Source of the DNA: Sulfuricurvum sp. PD_MW2
Lineage (GTDB): Bacteria; Campylobacterota; Campylobacteria; Campylobacterales; Sulfurimonadaceae
Reading direction: 5' to 3'
DNA: 64,000 bases
Assembly: GCF_002633015.1 (NCBI RefSeq)
Contig: NZ_NSIU01000003.1
Coordinates: forward strand, 62,001 to 126,000
Shown here piece after piece: positions 1 through 8,166 of this stretch; positions within the stretch are counted from its first letter, which is position 1, and each line of letters begins with the position of its first letter. The position numbers and the translations under genes were made by a program. The notes beneath the pieces are model-generated. The model did no database searches. It saw nothing but the letters and a program-made list of their open reading frames with translations, and was not told the DNA's origin.

Positions 1-186
1 CGAGCTGATATGTTCACTTTGAAGTGAACTAAAATAACTATCTGCTTTCTCCAAATTTCCGTTGGAGACGGCTGTCACCATTTTTTCATACCAATACTCT
101 GCGGGTTTATTAAACTCTTCGATATCTTTACCGCATCCGCTTAGCAGAATCAGTGCCGTTACAGCGATCAACCATATTTTTATCAT
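1..186 (-). CDS. bamD: Outer membrane assembly lipoprotein BamD, N-terminal part (gene runs off the window)
   Basis: Only the first 62 codons are present; the gene continues beyond base 1. The protein opens with a short hydrophobic signal and a lipobox (LLSGC, Cys at about residue 18), so it should be lipidated in the periplasm. The mature start, GKDIEEFNKPAEYWYEKM, resembles the first TPR helices of BamD/ComL lipoproteins of Campylobacterota. BamD is a TPR component of the BAM machine that inserts beta-barrel proteins into the outer membrane. It is divergent from fliW; I recall the same bamD/fliW/proC order in C. jejuni, which supports the call. The repeat region lies outside the window and cannot be checked. 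Confidence 0.8.
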   Translation of the reverse strand, partial: MIKIWLIAVTALILLSGCGKDIEEFNKPAEYWYEKMVTAVSNGNLEKADSYFSSLQSEHISS

Positions 187-280
187 TGAAAAACCTACGC
201 TATTTTGAAATTATCAGCTATTTTACCGTAAAGAGATTAAACACCCCTGCATAAACTTGAAACTTTTTAGTTTGATGTGT

Positions 281-286
281 TAAAAT
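281..286 (+). promoter_or_regulatory. Putative -10 element for fliW-proC
   Basis: TAAAAT lies 29 bases before the fliW ATG, at a normal -10 distance for a short leader. It is followed by a purine-rich ribosome site (AGAAGG) about 5 bases before the start codon. No convincing -35 is visible, which is common in this phylum. Inference only. Confidence 0.35.
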
Positions 287-315
287 CAGACTATTAATGA
301 CAGAAGAAGGTAGTT

Positions 316-705
316 ATGCAGTTTGATTTAAAACTCCCCTTACTTGGGTTCGAAGCCGTATCCAAAATGGAACTTCAAAAGATTGATGATATATTCATGC
401 GTTTGGAGAGTGTGGGAGAAGGACCCTCTTTTACACTTGTGAACCCTTTTGCTCTTCGAGAATACTCTTTTGATATTCCCGCTTCCCTTCAAGCACTTAT
501 GGAGATCACCCCGGAGAGTAATCTGCTTATTTACAATATCATGATTTTGCAGCGTCCCATCGAAAAATCGACTATAAATTTTGTCGCACCGATCGTTTTT
601 AATACCGACAATCAAACAATGGCTCAAATCATCGTTGACAATCGCTCAGACTTTGGTATCTCTGAGCCTATCAGCAATTACCTAAAAGGTACCGATAATG
701 TCTAA
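316..705 (+). CDS. fliW: Flagellar assembly factor FliW
   Basis: FliW is a small cytoplasmic protein that binds flagellin and antagonises the translational repressor CsrA, coupling flagellin synthesis to export. The 129-residue length fits the family. The N-terminal LPLLGFE segment and the pattern of a PLLGF strand, acidic middle and NPF...Y motif (VNPFALREYSF) are family-like. The start is preceded by AGAAGG. Its stop lies inside proC (8-base overlap), so the two genes are probably co-transcribed. The fliW-proC order is shared with C. jejuni as I recall it. csrA is not in this window. Confidence 0.88.
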   Translation: MQFDLKLPLLGFEAVSKMELQKIDDIFMRLESVGEGPSFTLVNPFALREYSFDIPASLQALMEITPESNLLIYNIMILQRPIEKSTINFVAPIVFNTDNQTMAQIIVDNRSDFGISEPISNYLKGTDNV

Positions 706-1459
706 GACCATCACCTTTATCGGGAATGGTAAAATGGCATTTGCTCTTGCAAAAGGGCTTTGTTCTACTCATAAAATCGAAGTTGTCGGACGTACGATGC
801 ATGCACTCGAAGCATTTGAAATTCGTCTTGGTGCACCGATCAAAAAAACACTCTATGCTGATGCCGATATCAATGGAAAAACGATTGTTTTGTGTGTCAA
901 ACCGGCCAATCTTACCGAAATTGCCCCCTTCCTCAAAGGGAAAGCATCTGAGTTATATTCGGTTTTAGCAGGAACAACCCTCGAATCTCTTCGCATCGTA
1001 TCTGCACACACTTATTGCCGTGCTATGCCAAATCTTGCCGCAGAAACAGGTCATTCTATGACTTCATTGGTCGGAGATACGACAATCGCTTCAAACGCTA
1101 TCGCCTTGTTCGAGGCAATCGGACAAACGCTCTGGCTAAACAGTGAAAAAGAACTGGATATAGCAACCGCTCTGGCAGGTAGTGGTCCAGCTTATCTTGC
1201 ACTTATTGCAGAAGCGCTTTGTGATGGAGCAGTCAGAGAAGGTTTAAAACGCGATGATGCAATGGCTTTAATGCGTGGATTGTTTGATGGATTTGGTTCT
1301 TTAATCCAAACAATCCATCCAGCACTCCTCAAAGACAACGTCATGAGTCCTGGAGGCACAACCGCGGCCGGATACGGAGCACTTGAAAAAGGAAAAGTCC
1401 GAGAAGGGTGTATGGAAGCAATACATGCTGCCCATGAACGTGCCAAGGGGATGAAGTAA
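698..1459 (+). CDS. proC: Pyrroline-5-carboxylate reductase
   Basis: ProC catalyses the last step of proline synthesis, NAD(P)H-dependent reduction of 1-pyrroline-5-carboxylate, in the cytoplasm. The N-terminal Rossmann motif is GNGKMAFALAKGL (about residues 9-21). The C-terminal dimerisation domain carries the family signature GSGPAYLALIAEAL and the MSPGGTTAAGY active-site segment. The 253-residue length is slightly short (usual about 265-270) but complete. It overlaps fliW by 8 bases and converges on the PilO-like gene. Its TAA stop sits inside a hairpin shared with that gene (1453-1474). Confidence 0.94.
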   Translation: MSKTITFIGNGKMAFALAKGLCSTHKIEVVGRTMHALEAFEIRLGAPIKKTLYADADINGKTIVLCVKPANLTEIAPFLKGKASELYSVLAGTTLESLRIVSAHTYCRAMPNLAAETGHSMTSLVGDTTIASNAIALFEAIGQTLWLNSEKELDIATALAGSGPAYLALIAEALCDGAVREGLKRDDAMALMRGLFDGFGSLIQTIHPALLKDNVMSPGGTTAAGYGALEKGKVREGCMEAIHAAHERAKGMK

Positions 1460-1474
1460 ACCTTTTTTTACTTC
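1453..1474. terminator. Hairpin spanning both stop codons of convergent proC and the PilO-like gene
   Basis: GAAGTAAA (1453-1460) pairs perfectly with TTTACTTC (1467-1474) around a six-base loop. The proC TAA (1457-1459) and the complement of the opposing TAA (1468-1470) both lie in the stem. On the plus side a T-rich run (TCTTTTTT) follows, so it looks like an intrinsic terminator for fliW-proC. On the minus side no T run follows. Confidence 0.6.
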
Positions 1475-2127
1475 TCTTTTTTATGTTCTGAATCTGTTTT
1501 ATGCGGCGGAGTGAACGGTGAAATAATCTCCGGTTTTTCTTCTGCGGTCTTGTTTGTTTTCTCTACCGGTTTTTCCGAATGTTTAGTATTTTCATTTTTC
1601 TTTGCACCCTTCTCTTGTTCGGAAGGTTTATTATGCACTTTCATCGTAAAACTCGAACGGATTTTATCCCCGTCACGTTCAAAATGAATTGGGAAATTAA
1701 CCCCGATCACCCACTCACTCTTATTGATATTTTCTAAAAACTCATAGAAACTTGTAGGTGATGTAATCTTCGATGTTGCATTCACTTCGTATACTTTAAA
1801 TGACCCATTTGCCTCTGTACTGGTCATTTCCGTCAAATACAAATCGGTAAACTCTTTTTTATAAAGACGTTCAAAACGACCCGGATCAAATACTTTATCA
1901 AACGCACCGATCGTATGTTTATGCTGTTTTTTCAAATCATCCAGACGATTTTTCATGTTATCAAAACGATTTTGCGTAAGTTCAAACTCTTGAAACTCTT
2001 TTTTGCTATCCAAACGCAAAGAGCGATATTCTTTCCCTTTCGGAATCAAAAAGAAAAATGAAAATGCACTTACCCCAATCAATAAGAGAATAGACAAAAT
2101 AACTACAAAGAGCGTTTGACGTTTCAT
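1468..2127 (-). CDS. PilO-like single-span membrane protein, uncharacterised
   Basis: The 219-residue protein has a short cytoplasmic N terminus, one membrane span at about residues 8-29, then a coiled-coil-like stretch (about 35-75). A small alpha/beta domain follows, then a Lys/Glu/Pro-rich tail from about residue 168. That topology is like PilO/GspM proteins, which pair with PilN/GspL in the inner-membrane platform of type IV pili or type II secretion. It overlaps the preceding PilN-like gene by 4 bases and is last in the xerH operon. Sequence identity to PilO is not obvious, so the assignment rests on topology and neighbours. No pilQ, pilP or pilus ATPase is present here. Confidence 0.5.
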   Translation of the reverse strand: MKRQTLFVVILSILLLIGVSAFSFFFLIPKGKEYRSLRLDSKKEFQEFELTQNRFDNMKNRLDDLKKQHKHTIGAFDKVFDPGRFERLYKKEFTDLYLTEMTSTEANGSFKVYEVNATSKITSPTSFYEFLENINKSEWVIGVNFPIHFERDGDKIRSSFTMKVHNKPSEQEKGAKKNENTKHSEKPVEKTNKTAEEKPEIISPFTPPHKTDSEHKKEK

Positions 2128-2651
2128 TCTACTACCTCTTTTACCGTCTCTTCATCCAAATAATTGGAAGAAACAAACCGATACCACCCGTTTTCTGCCG
2201 GATAAAAGCTCGTATAGGTACGGTTAAAAATAGAGCGCAACGGTGCATGAAGCATATATTCATACGTATCTTTATTCGGGGTAATCCCATACAAAATCAA
2301 CGATTTTTCTTCCAATTCCGCACGCGTCAAAGTAATATCTTCAGGAACCAGATCAAAAAGGTTTTTTATACTCTCTTTCATCACCGTGTTATCGGTCGAT
2401 ATCTGCTCTACGATCTTGGCTTCCGTTTCGATCACTTTTATCTCTTCGTCCATGGCTTCAATAGAGTGTTGCAACTCTATACTTTTGCGAGCAACCTCTT
2501 TACGCTCATTGACGAAATCATACGTTTTATATTCTAGAAAGAGATACGTACCGACAACCATAGCAATCGTAACGGTAAAAAAGAAAAGCACTAATCTCAG
2601 CTCACCGCTGATGAGGCGTTTTCGTCGAGGGGTTATAAAACTATGCTTCAT
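2124..2651 (-). CDS. PilN-like single-span membrane protein, uncharacterised
   Basis: The 175-residue protein has a basic N terminus (TPRRKRLISGEL), a membrane span at about residues 18-37, a long charged coiled coil (about 45-90) and a compact C-terminal domain. This resembles PilN/GspL-type assembly proteins, whose cytoplasmic N terminus binds PilM. It overlaps both neighbours by 4 bases, so the three products are probably made in fixed ratio and work together. The function is inferred from architecture only; an uncharacterised envelope complex is the alternative. Confidence 0.5.
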   Translation of the reverse strand: MKHSFITPRRKRLISGELRLVLFFFTVTIAMVVGTYLFLEYKTYDFVNERKEVARKSIELQHSIEAMDEEIKVIETEAKIVEQISTDNTVMKESIKNLFDLVPEDITLTRAELEEKSLILYGITPNKDTYEYMLHAPLRSIFNRTYTSFYPAENGWYRFVSSNYLDEETVKEVVE

Positions 2652-3682
2652 AATCCCTCCTCTTCTATTTTTGAAAGCGCAATCACTTCATCAGCCAAAT
2701 CAATATTTCGAATCAATACGTTTAAAAAGAGTTCCTCTTCAAGGTAACGTTTTAAATCTATCCCGCTACCGTATGCATCTGCAATATAGATCGTTTCAAC
2801 AAAACGATTTTGACAGTGTGTTCCGCCGTAAAAGCGGGTTAATGTCCGTTGGATAAGCTCAAATCGATGATAATCGTTGTTAAAGCGATCCATTTGTACT
2901 TTTACATCATCAGGACGATAGGTTGTTTGACGTATCTCTTCGATAGTCGGTTCATCTTCACTGAACTCAACAATCTCTTCAATCGTATCCAAATCCTCGA
3001 TATGACTCAGATCATCCAATTCATCCAAAAGATCAAGATCATCCAACGACTCTATATCATCCAAACTAATATTTTTTTCATTCTCTTCAACCTCAGCGAT
3101 CCCCACACTAAATCCGCCAAGATTGGTATCATCTTCGATTATTTGCTGTTTTTCATGCGACGGATAATGATGGGCGTATTCAAGTTTTCCATTTTCAAAA
3201 ATAGCAACACTGAATGAATCTTTTTGTGCCAAGGCATACATTGCAAATCCGCCTTGAATCTTATCGGCAAAAAAATGTTCAATAATCGAAAAAGGGGAAA
3301 AAATAAAATCCAAACCGATTTTTTTGTACTCTTCTTGCAAGGCGTCCAATTCACGAAGAGAGGAGTATAAAATCCATTTGTTCTCACGGCAAAGGGTTTT
3401 AGCACCGCTCAACTCTTCCATATCTTCAATGGAATGATGAGAGCAACCTGTAAGTGCCCCCTGCTTTTGGTTAGGGTTTAAGAGGGCAATATAATGCAGC
3501 GGGGTCTCTTCCGTGTATTTTCGGATATACGTATTCATATCCCGTAAAGCAAACTCACCGTCAAAAGAGCGCTCTTTCGTATAGAGAAACTGCTTTTTCT
3601 TTTGCGCAACAATACGGACATTATATTTGCCACCATCTTGAACAATAGCGACGAAAATTTTTCGGTAAAACCGCTCTATCAC
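2648..3682 (-). CDS. PilM/GspL-like cytoplasmic protein with an acidic insert
   Basis: The 344-residue protein has no membrane span. It begins with beta-strands (IFVAIVQDGGKYNVRIV) like an actin-fold PilM or GspL cytoplasmic domain. A strongly acidic segment at about residues 190-245, rich in DDLDLLDELDDL-type repeats, interrupts it before a conserved-looking C-terminal part. It overlaps xerH upstream by 4 bases and the PilN-like gene downstream by 4 bases. I do not recognise a clear Walker or actin phosphate motif. The name therefore depends on gene order (M-N-O-like) and fold impression. Confidence 0.45.
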   Translation of the reverse strand: MIERFYRKIFVAIVQDGGKYNVRIVAQKKKQFLYTKERSFDGEFALRDMNTYIRKYTEETPLHYIALLNPNQKQGALTGCSHHSIEDMEELSGAKTLCRENKWILYSSLRELDALQEEYKKIGLDFIFSPFSIIEHFFADKIQGGFAMYALAQKDSFSVAIFENGKLEYAHHYPSHEKQQIIEDDTNLGGFSVGIAEVEENEKNISLDDIESLDDLDLLDELDDLSHIEDLDTIEEIVEFSEDEPTIEEIRQTTYRPDDVKVQMDRFNNDYHRFELIQRTLTRFYGGTHCQNRFVETIYIADAYGSGIDLKRYLEEELFLNVLIRNIDLADEVIALSKIEEEGL

Positions 3683-4524
3683 TTAGAGTCCTCATGATTT
3701 TGGCATAGGGGATGCGATTTCAGATAATGCTCCATTTTCAAAGCATTTCCTAATTTTGTATAAATCTGGGTGGTCGCCATACTGGCATGCCCCAATAATT
3801 CGCTAACATCGGCAATTCGAGCACCATTGTTTAACAGTTCCGTAGCATAGGTATGACGTAGCTGATGCGGAGTCACTTTGAGTCCAACCTTTGCGAATGC
3901 CTTAATAATGGTATATCTTAGACTATTTTCGCTTAATTTTTCACCTTTCTTCTCAAAAACATACTCTTGAGAAGGATGCTCGCGACGATAATTTTCAATC
4001 ATTTCGACTATCCCCTCTACCATTGGAATGTCTCTTTGTTTTGATCCCTTCCCCCTGATGCGTGACCAGTTATTATCCATATCACTTATACGCAAATGGG
4101 TTAATTCAGAAATACGCAAGCCCATGGTGTATAACAAAGAAATTGCCAAAGCTTCTTGCGGGTCAGCATACTCTAATGCATGGGCAATCTGCTCATGGGT
4201 AAGTGGTTTCGGAAGTGTTTTAGGGATCTTTATACTCTCATCCCCGCTGAGTTCAACAGCTCTGTTATTGTCTCGGAGATATTTAACAAAACTACGTATC
4301 GCACTCAATTTTGCTGCAATCGTTTTTGCTTTTAACGGAGCGATTTTAAGTCTTAGCGGCATTAAGTTAATAGATACAATACCGCTATGTTCAACGATTT
4401 CCGCATGCGAGAGCATCTCATCAACAGCATCGTTATAACTTCGGATGGTGAGAGCAGAATACCCCCTAAACCCATCCAGATGCTTTAAAAAAGCTTCTTT
4501 TTCACGATATAGTTCGTGCATCAT
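3679..4524 (-). CDS. xerH: Tyrosine site-specific recombinase XerH
   Basis: XerH is the single Xer recombinase of Campylobacterota. It resolves chromosome dimers at a difH site, at the septum and with FtsK. The catalytic set is visible: Arg137 (MGLRISELTHLR), Lys159 (RGKGSKQRDIP), His220 and Arg223 (PHQLRHTYATELL), His246 (LLGHASM) and Tyr255 (TTQIYTKL). An N-terminal SAM-like core-binding domain precedes them. At 281 residues it is slightly shorter than XerC/D. A second ATG lies one codon downstream. It sits 8 bases after the DUF374 gene and overlaps the PilM-like gene, an unusual partner. No difH site was identified in the window. Confidence 0.88.
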   Translation of the reverse strand: MMHELYREKEAFLKHLDGFRGYSALTIRSYNDAVDEMLSHAEIVEHSGIVSINLMPLRLKIAPLKAKTIAAKLSAIRSFVKYLRDNNRAVELSGDESIKIPKTLPKPLTHEQIAHALEYADPQEALAISLLYTMGLRISELTHLRISDMDNNWSRIRGKGSKQRDIPMVEGIVEMIENYRREHPSQEYVFEKKGEKLSENSLRYTIIKAFAKVGLKVTPHQLRHTYATELLNNGARIADVSELLGHASMATTQIYTKLGNALKMEHYLKSHPLCQNHEDSK

Positions 4525-4532
4525 GCCGCCCT

Positions 4533-5177
4533 TTAGAGTGCATGTTCCATCAATTTCATTTTAATGAGAGTCTTTGCCTCATCCATCTCAAGCCCCGAGA
4601 TATCGATCGGCTCCGATGCATAGAAATCAATGACCCCAAACGGCTTTGGAACAGTAAAGCGATCCCAGCTCGAGAGCTGCCAAAATTTGGAAGGGACACA
4701 ACTATAAACGATCACTTTCGTTTGTCGCTTTTGCGCCATAATCACCGCACCGTCGCTCATCTCATGGCGAGGCCCTTTCGGTCCATCAGGGGTAATCCCT
4801 ATATCATACCCTTCCGAGAGTGATTTAAGCCCTTGTATCAATACTTTTGCTCCACCGCGCGTTGTTGATCCATGTATTGTCCCGAGTTTAAAATAGCGCA
4901 TGATTCGGGCAATAATCTGACCGTCAAAATGATCACTTATCAGAACATTGGCTTTTGGAATCTTTCGAAATTGGTAATAAAGATACGGTTGCATCAGCAA
5001 ATCTCCATGCCAAAATGCAAAAATAACCGGCTCATTGGGAATGATAGAGGGGAGATGAAACCGTTTTCGATTCGTGAGATAGATACATCGGATCAAAAAT
5101 GCTCCGATCGGTGGAATCAGCCATAAAGCAAGTTTACGGAGGATCGTTTTACGCAATGATCTCACCGTATTGGACAT
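4533..5177 (-). CDS. DUF374 lysophospholipid acyltransferase-like protein
   Basis: This 214-residue protein belongs to the DUF374 group related to glycerophospholipid and lipid A acyltransferases. One hydrophobic N-terminal segment anchors it to the inner membrane. The catalytic HX4D-like motif appears as [12 protein letters not shown], followed by the conserved GSTTRGG segment and the [14 protein letters not shown] block typical of DUF374. The acceptor is unknown; a role in outer-membrane lipid synthesis is inference. The start overlaps the end of miaB by 29 bases, so it is translationally linked to miaB in the miaB-xerH operon. Confidence 0.82.
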   Translation of the reverse strand: MSNTVRSLRKTILRKLALWLIPPIGAFLIRCIYLTNRKRFHLPSIIPNEPVIFAFWHGDLLMQPYLYYQFRKIPKANVLISDHFDGQIIARIMRYFKLGTIHGSTTRGGAKVLIQGLKSLSEGYDIGITPDGPKGPRHEMSDGAVIMAQKRQTKVIVYSCVPSKFWQLSSWDRFTVPKPFGVIDFYASEPIDISGLEMDEAKTLIKMKLMEHAL

Positions 5178-6441
5178 TGCGTGAAACCTCGATAATCTTT
5201 ACTTTAGCGATTTTTCCCAGCCACTCTTCACTCCCTTTGACTTTGATCGAGAGATTATTGTCACTGCGACCCGCAACGTATCCATCACTGCGCAACTCTT
5301 CAAAATAGACTTCAACCATTTTTCCTAAATTGATCGATTTCATCTCATCGAGTATCTCATCGTGACGCGCTTGCAATCGATCCAAACGATCCGATCCGAC
5401 TTCTGAGTCGACCTCTTCCATTTTTTCTGCTTCTGTCAACGGACGAGGAGAGTATTTGAAACTAAAGAGCTGTTCGAAGCGAACCTGATTCAAAACATCC
5501 ATCGTATCTTCAAAATCTTCATCACTTTCACCCGGGAATGCGACGATGATGTCGGTACTGATACTTACATCCGGAACCAGTTCGCGCAATTTTTGAGCAC
5601 GATTCAAAAACCACTCTTTGCTGTATCCCCGTTTCATTGCTTTGAGAATATTCGTCGAACCGCTTTGGAGAGGCATATGCATCGATTTACAGATTTTTGG
5701 ATTACGGGCAAACTCTTCGATAAATTCATCGTCCATATGCAGCGGATGAGGAGAGGTAAAACGGATCCGCTCCAGCCCCTCTACCGCACTCACACGGCGG
5801 AGCAATTCGGTAAAATTAACCTTTTCGTTGGCTAAACGACGACCATAATTATTGACATTTTGACCCAGTAAAAAGACCTCTTTTGCACCGTTGTCAACTG
5901 CTTTTTTCACTTCCGCAACAATCAGCTCCGGCGGAATCGATACCTCTTCTCCGCGGGTTTTTGGAACAATACAAAAGGTGCATTGTTTGTCACATCCGAT
6001 AGAGATGTTGATAAATGCTTTGTAGGGGCTGCTGCGGAAATCTTTGAATGCAAACTGTGACTCATCATAATCGATATCCACCTCAACGGCACGATCTTTA
6101 TGAAGTACATCGGTAATTTTAGAGACATTGCGTGCACCGAGAACGAAATTCACATACGGAGCACGTTTGATAATCTCTTTTCCCAAATGGGACGCAGTAC
6201 AACCGCATACACCGATTTTGGCATCCGATTTTTTGAGTTTGTTAAAAACACCGAGTTCGGAAAAAAGCTTGTGTACCGGTTTTTCACGAACGGAGCAAGT
6301 ATTGATGAGGATTAGATCGGCAGCGGTCGCATCGTCGGTGAGTTCATACCCTTCATGTGCATTGAGTTCTGCGATCATATGCTCGGAATCGCGCACATTC
6401 ATGGCGCATCCGAGCGTTTCGATAAAGAGTTTTTTGGACAT
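5149..6441 (-). CDS. miaB: tRNA-2-methylthio-N6-dimethylallyladenosine synthase MiaB
   Basis: MiaB is a radical-SAM enzyme with two [4Fe-4S] clusters. It adds the methylthio group to i6A37 of tRNAs reading UNN codons. The N-terminal UPF0004 domain has cysteines in [15 protein letters not shown] and GVCGCTAS. The radical-SAM motif is [13 protein letters not shown], and a TRAM domain ends the protein. The 430-residue length is normal. The substrate-making enzyme MiaA is also encoded here (20398-21291). The stop codon of the HP0268-family gene and the miaB start share one base (6441). I recall miaB-HP0268-nusA being conserved in C. jejuni. Confidence 0.95.
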   Translation of the reverse strand: MSKKLFIETLGCAMNVRDSEHMIAELNAHEGYELTDDATAADLILINTCSVREKPVHKLFSELGVFNKLKKSDAKIGVCGCTASHLGKEIIKRAPYVNFVLGARNVSKITDVLHKDRAVEVDIDYDESQFAFKDFRSSPYKAFINISIGCDKQCTFCIVPKTRGEEVSIPPELIVAEVKKAVDNGAKEVFLLGQNVNNYGRRLANEKVNFTELLRRVSAVEGLERIRFTSPHPLHMDDEFIEEFARNPKICKSMHMPLQSGSTNILKAMKRGYSKEWFLNRAQKLRELVPDVSISTDIIVAFPGESDEDFEDTMDVLNQVRFEQLFSFKYSPRPLTEAEKMEEVDSEVGSDRLDRLQARHDEILDEMKSINLGKMVEVYFEELRSDGYVAGRSDNNLSIKVKGSEEWLGKIAKVKIIEVSRNVQYGEIIA

Positions 6442-6683
6442 TAGAGAATATGAACTTCGTACATGTACTCATTAGCGGAAAGTCCATATTTAACTTCGCG
6501 CATATAAAAGCTTTTCCCTTCAGCTTCAAAATGGTCTTGAAGTGCAAGAAGATCTTTATGTGAATTTTCACGATCGAAATAGAGGATAGAAGAGTTGCTT
6601 TTTTCTACCATTTCGGTGATTTTTTTAAGATCGATTTTGCGTGGTTTTGTATCTTGTTCGCTGCGTGCGAGTTTGAGTTCCAT
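6441..6683 (-). CDS. HP0268-family small protein
   Basis: An 80-residue protein that closely follows the pattern of H. pylori HP0268 (ILYF, AHKD-like SHKDL, EVKYG, YEVHIL ending). HP0268 has been described as a small nuclease with nicking and ribonuclease activity; whether this protein keeps that activity is not visible from sequence. It is first in the miaB operon, with a likely TATAAT at 6722-6727 (minus strand) and a ribosome site AAAGGGA before the ATG. A role linked to RNA or DNA processing is plausible given miaB downstream and nusA divergent. Confidence 0.8.
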   Translation of the reverse strand: MELKLARSEQDTKPRKIDLKKITEMVEKSNSSILYFDRENSHKDLLALQDHFEAEGKSFYMREVKYGLSANEYMYEVHIL

Positions 6684-6721
6684 AATTTTCCCTTTTATAT
6701 AGAGTTCTTGATATTAGGGGG

Positions 6722-6727
6722 ATTATA
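6722..6727 (-). promoter_or_regulatory. Putative -10 for the HP0268-miaB-xerH operon
   Basis: On the minus strand this reads TATAAT, about 39 bases before the ATG at 6683. It lies back to back with the nusA -10 (6767-6772) in a 166-base divergent intergenic region. No clear -35. Confidence 0.5.
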
Positions 6728-6766
6728 GCTGTGAAAGGATAAATATCCCATTAAGAGAATTTCGTG

Positions 6767-6772
6767 TATAAT
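6767..6772 (+). promoter_or_regulatory. Putative -10 for nusA
   Basis: A perfect TATAAT preceded by TG (CGTGTATAAT) predicts a transcript start near 6780 and a leader of about 70 bases before the nusA GTG. The leader could bind the product, because NusA is often autoregulated, but no structure was established. Confidence 0.55.
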
Positions 6773-6849
6773 ACTTATCCTTCATAAAAAAGCTTTCCCA
6801 TACCAACCCTAATTTTTTATGAGTTACCCATTATCAAGAGGATAGTCCT

Positions 6850-7983
6850 GTGGAAAATATTATAGATATTATTACTTCAATCGCCAACGAAAAAGGTCTG
6901 AGTCCGGATCGTGTCCAAGAAGCGATCAAAACATCATTTATCCAAACTGCCAAACGTATTATTAATCCAACTTTTGCTTTTGAAGCGGATATTGACGACC
7001 GTACCAAACAAGTGAAATTACGCCAAATCATTACAGTAGTCACTGATGATGCCCCTGAATTAGAAGGTGAAGAAGCAGGTGCTTATATGAGTATCACCGC
7101 AGCACTCGAGATTGATGATGAAGCAGAAATCGGTGATCAACTCCAAATGGAACATGATATCGAGAGCTACGGACGCAGCGCATTCGCAGCTCTCCACAGA
7201 GAGATCGAATTTCATATCCAACGCCTTGTTGAAAATGAACTTTACGATAAATACAAAAGTAAAATCAACTCAATCGTCTCGGGGCGCGTTACCCGTGTAG
7301 ACGGAGATCAAAACACCACTATTGAAATTGATGAAATCCGTGCCGTATTGCCGATGAAAAGCCGTATTAAAGGGGAAAAATTCAAAGTCGGAGACGTTGT
7401 CAGTGCTATCGTACGACGTGTACACGTCGACAAAAGCAACGGTATCTCTATGGAGCTTTCCCGTACTGCACCGAAATTTCTCGAAGAGCTTTTGGCCCTT
7501 GAAGTTCCTGAAATCAAAGACGGTATCGTCGTCATCGAAAAATGTGCCCGCATCCCGGGTGAGCGTGCAAAAATCGCCCTCTATACCAACCGTCCTCAAA
7601 TCGATCCGATCGGGGCAACCGTCGGGGTACGCGGCGTACGTATTAATGCGGTAAGCGAAGAGCTATGCGGTGAAAATATCGACTGTGTCGAGTACAGTGC
7701 TTCTCCTGAGTTGTTTATCTCACGTGCAATGGCTCCTGCAATTATCAGTGCCGTTGTCCTCTCTGAGAATGAGGGTGAAGAGAAAAAAGCGATCGTTACC
7801 CTCCCAAGTGACCAAAAATCCAAAGCAATCGGAAAAAGCGGAATCAATATCCGTCTTGCATCGATGTTGACCGGATACACCATTGAGCTTAACGAAGTGG
7901 GCGGAACTATCCAAATGGGTGAAAAAGCTCAGGAAGAGAAAAAAGAGGGGCTTAGCTCACTCGAAGCGCTTTTCGGAAACTAA
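6850..7983 (+). CDS. nusA: Transcription termination/antitermination factor NusA
   Basis: NusA binds RNA polymerase and nascent RNA and modulates pausing, termination and antitermination. The order is an N-terminal polymerase-binding domain (MENIIDIITSIANEKGL), an S1 domain (about residues 130-195, VSGRVTRVDGD), and two KH domains (GERAKIAL; then SDQKSKAIGKSGINIRLASMLTG). The 377-residue length fits the short Campylobacterota form without C-terminal acidic repeats. The start is GTG, preceded by AAGAGGA at good spacing. It is monocistronic here and followed by a structured repeat at 7995-8158. Confidence 0.95.
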   Translation: MENIIDIITSIANEKGLSPDRVQEAIKTSFIQTAKRIINPTFAFEADIDDRTKQVKLRQIITVVTDDAPELEGEEAGAYMSITAALEIDDEAEIGDQLQMEHDIESYGRSAFAALHREIEFHIQRLVENELYDKYKSKINSIVSGRVTRVDGDQNTTIEIDEIRAVLPMKSRIKGEKFKVGDVVSAIVRRVHVDKSNGISMELSRTAPKFLEELLALEVPEIKDGIVVIEKCARIPGERAKIALYTNRPQIDPIGATVGVRGVRINAVSEELCGENIDCVEYSASPELFISRAMAPAIISAVVLSENEGEEKKAIVTLPSDQKSKAIGKSGINIRLASMLTGYTIELNEVGGTIQMGEKAQEEKKEGLSSLEALFGN

Positions 7984-7994
7984 TAATACTCTCA

Positions 7995-8158
7995 TACTTT
8001 TCTTTTTCATAAGAAAAGTACCGAAAGAAAATCATACAATTAAATTCCCGTAATCCAATACCAAGAGCCGTTCCAAAGGCAGTCGTGCCGAGAGGAACGT
8101 AGCGTTTTTGGATTACGGTATGCTCTTTTGCTACTTTTCTGGCTAAACAGAAAAGTAG
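7995..8158. repeat. Composite intergenic element with three inverted repeats
   Basis: Three dyads fill the space between convergent nusA and the permease gene. The first is TACTTTTCTT/AAGAAAAGTA (7995-8004/8011-8020). The second is CCGTAATCCAA/TTGGATTACGG (8048-8058/8108-8118), with nested CGTTCC/GGAACG and GGCA/TGCC pairings. The third is CTACTTTTCTG/CAGAAAAGTAG (8131-8141/8148-8158). The outer two share the ACTTTTCT core and could also pair with each other. This resembles mobile non-coding (MITE/REP-like) elements that carry ACTTTTCTTT...AAAGAAAAGT motifs in many Proteobacteria. It may also serve as a terminator, although no strong T run is present. No second copy occurs in this window. Confidence 0.6.
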
Positions 8159-8166
8159 ATCTAAAA

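Noticed and set aside
2386-2856. Long plus-strand open frame opposite the PilN/PilM-like genes
   Set aside because: It is antisense to two well-supported overlapping genes, with no promoter or ribosome site and no recognisable protein features.
3679-4524. XerH as an integron or phage integrase marking a mobile island
   Set aside because: Size, motif spacing and surrounding core genes fit the chromosomal XerH of the phylum; no attachment repeats were found.
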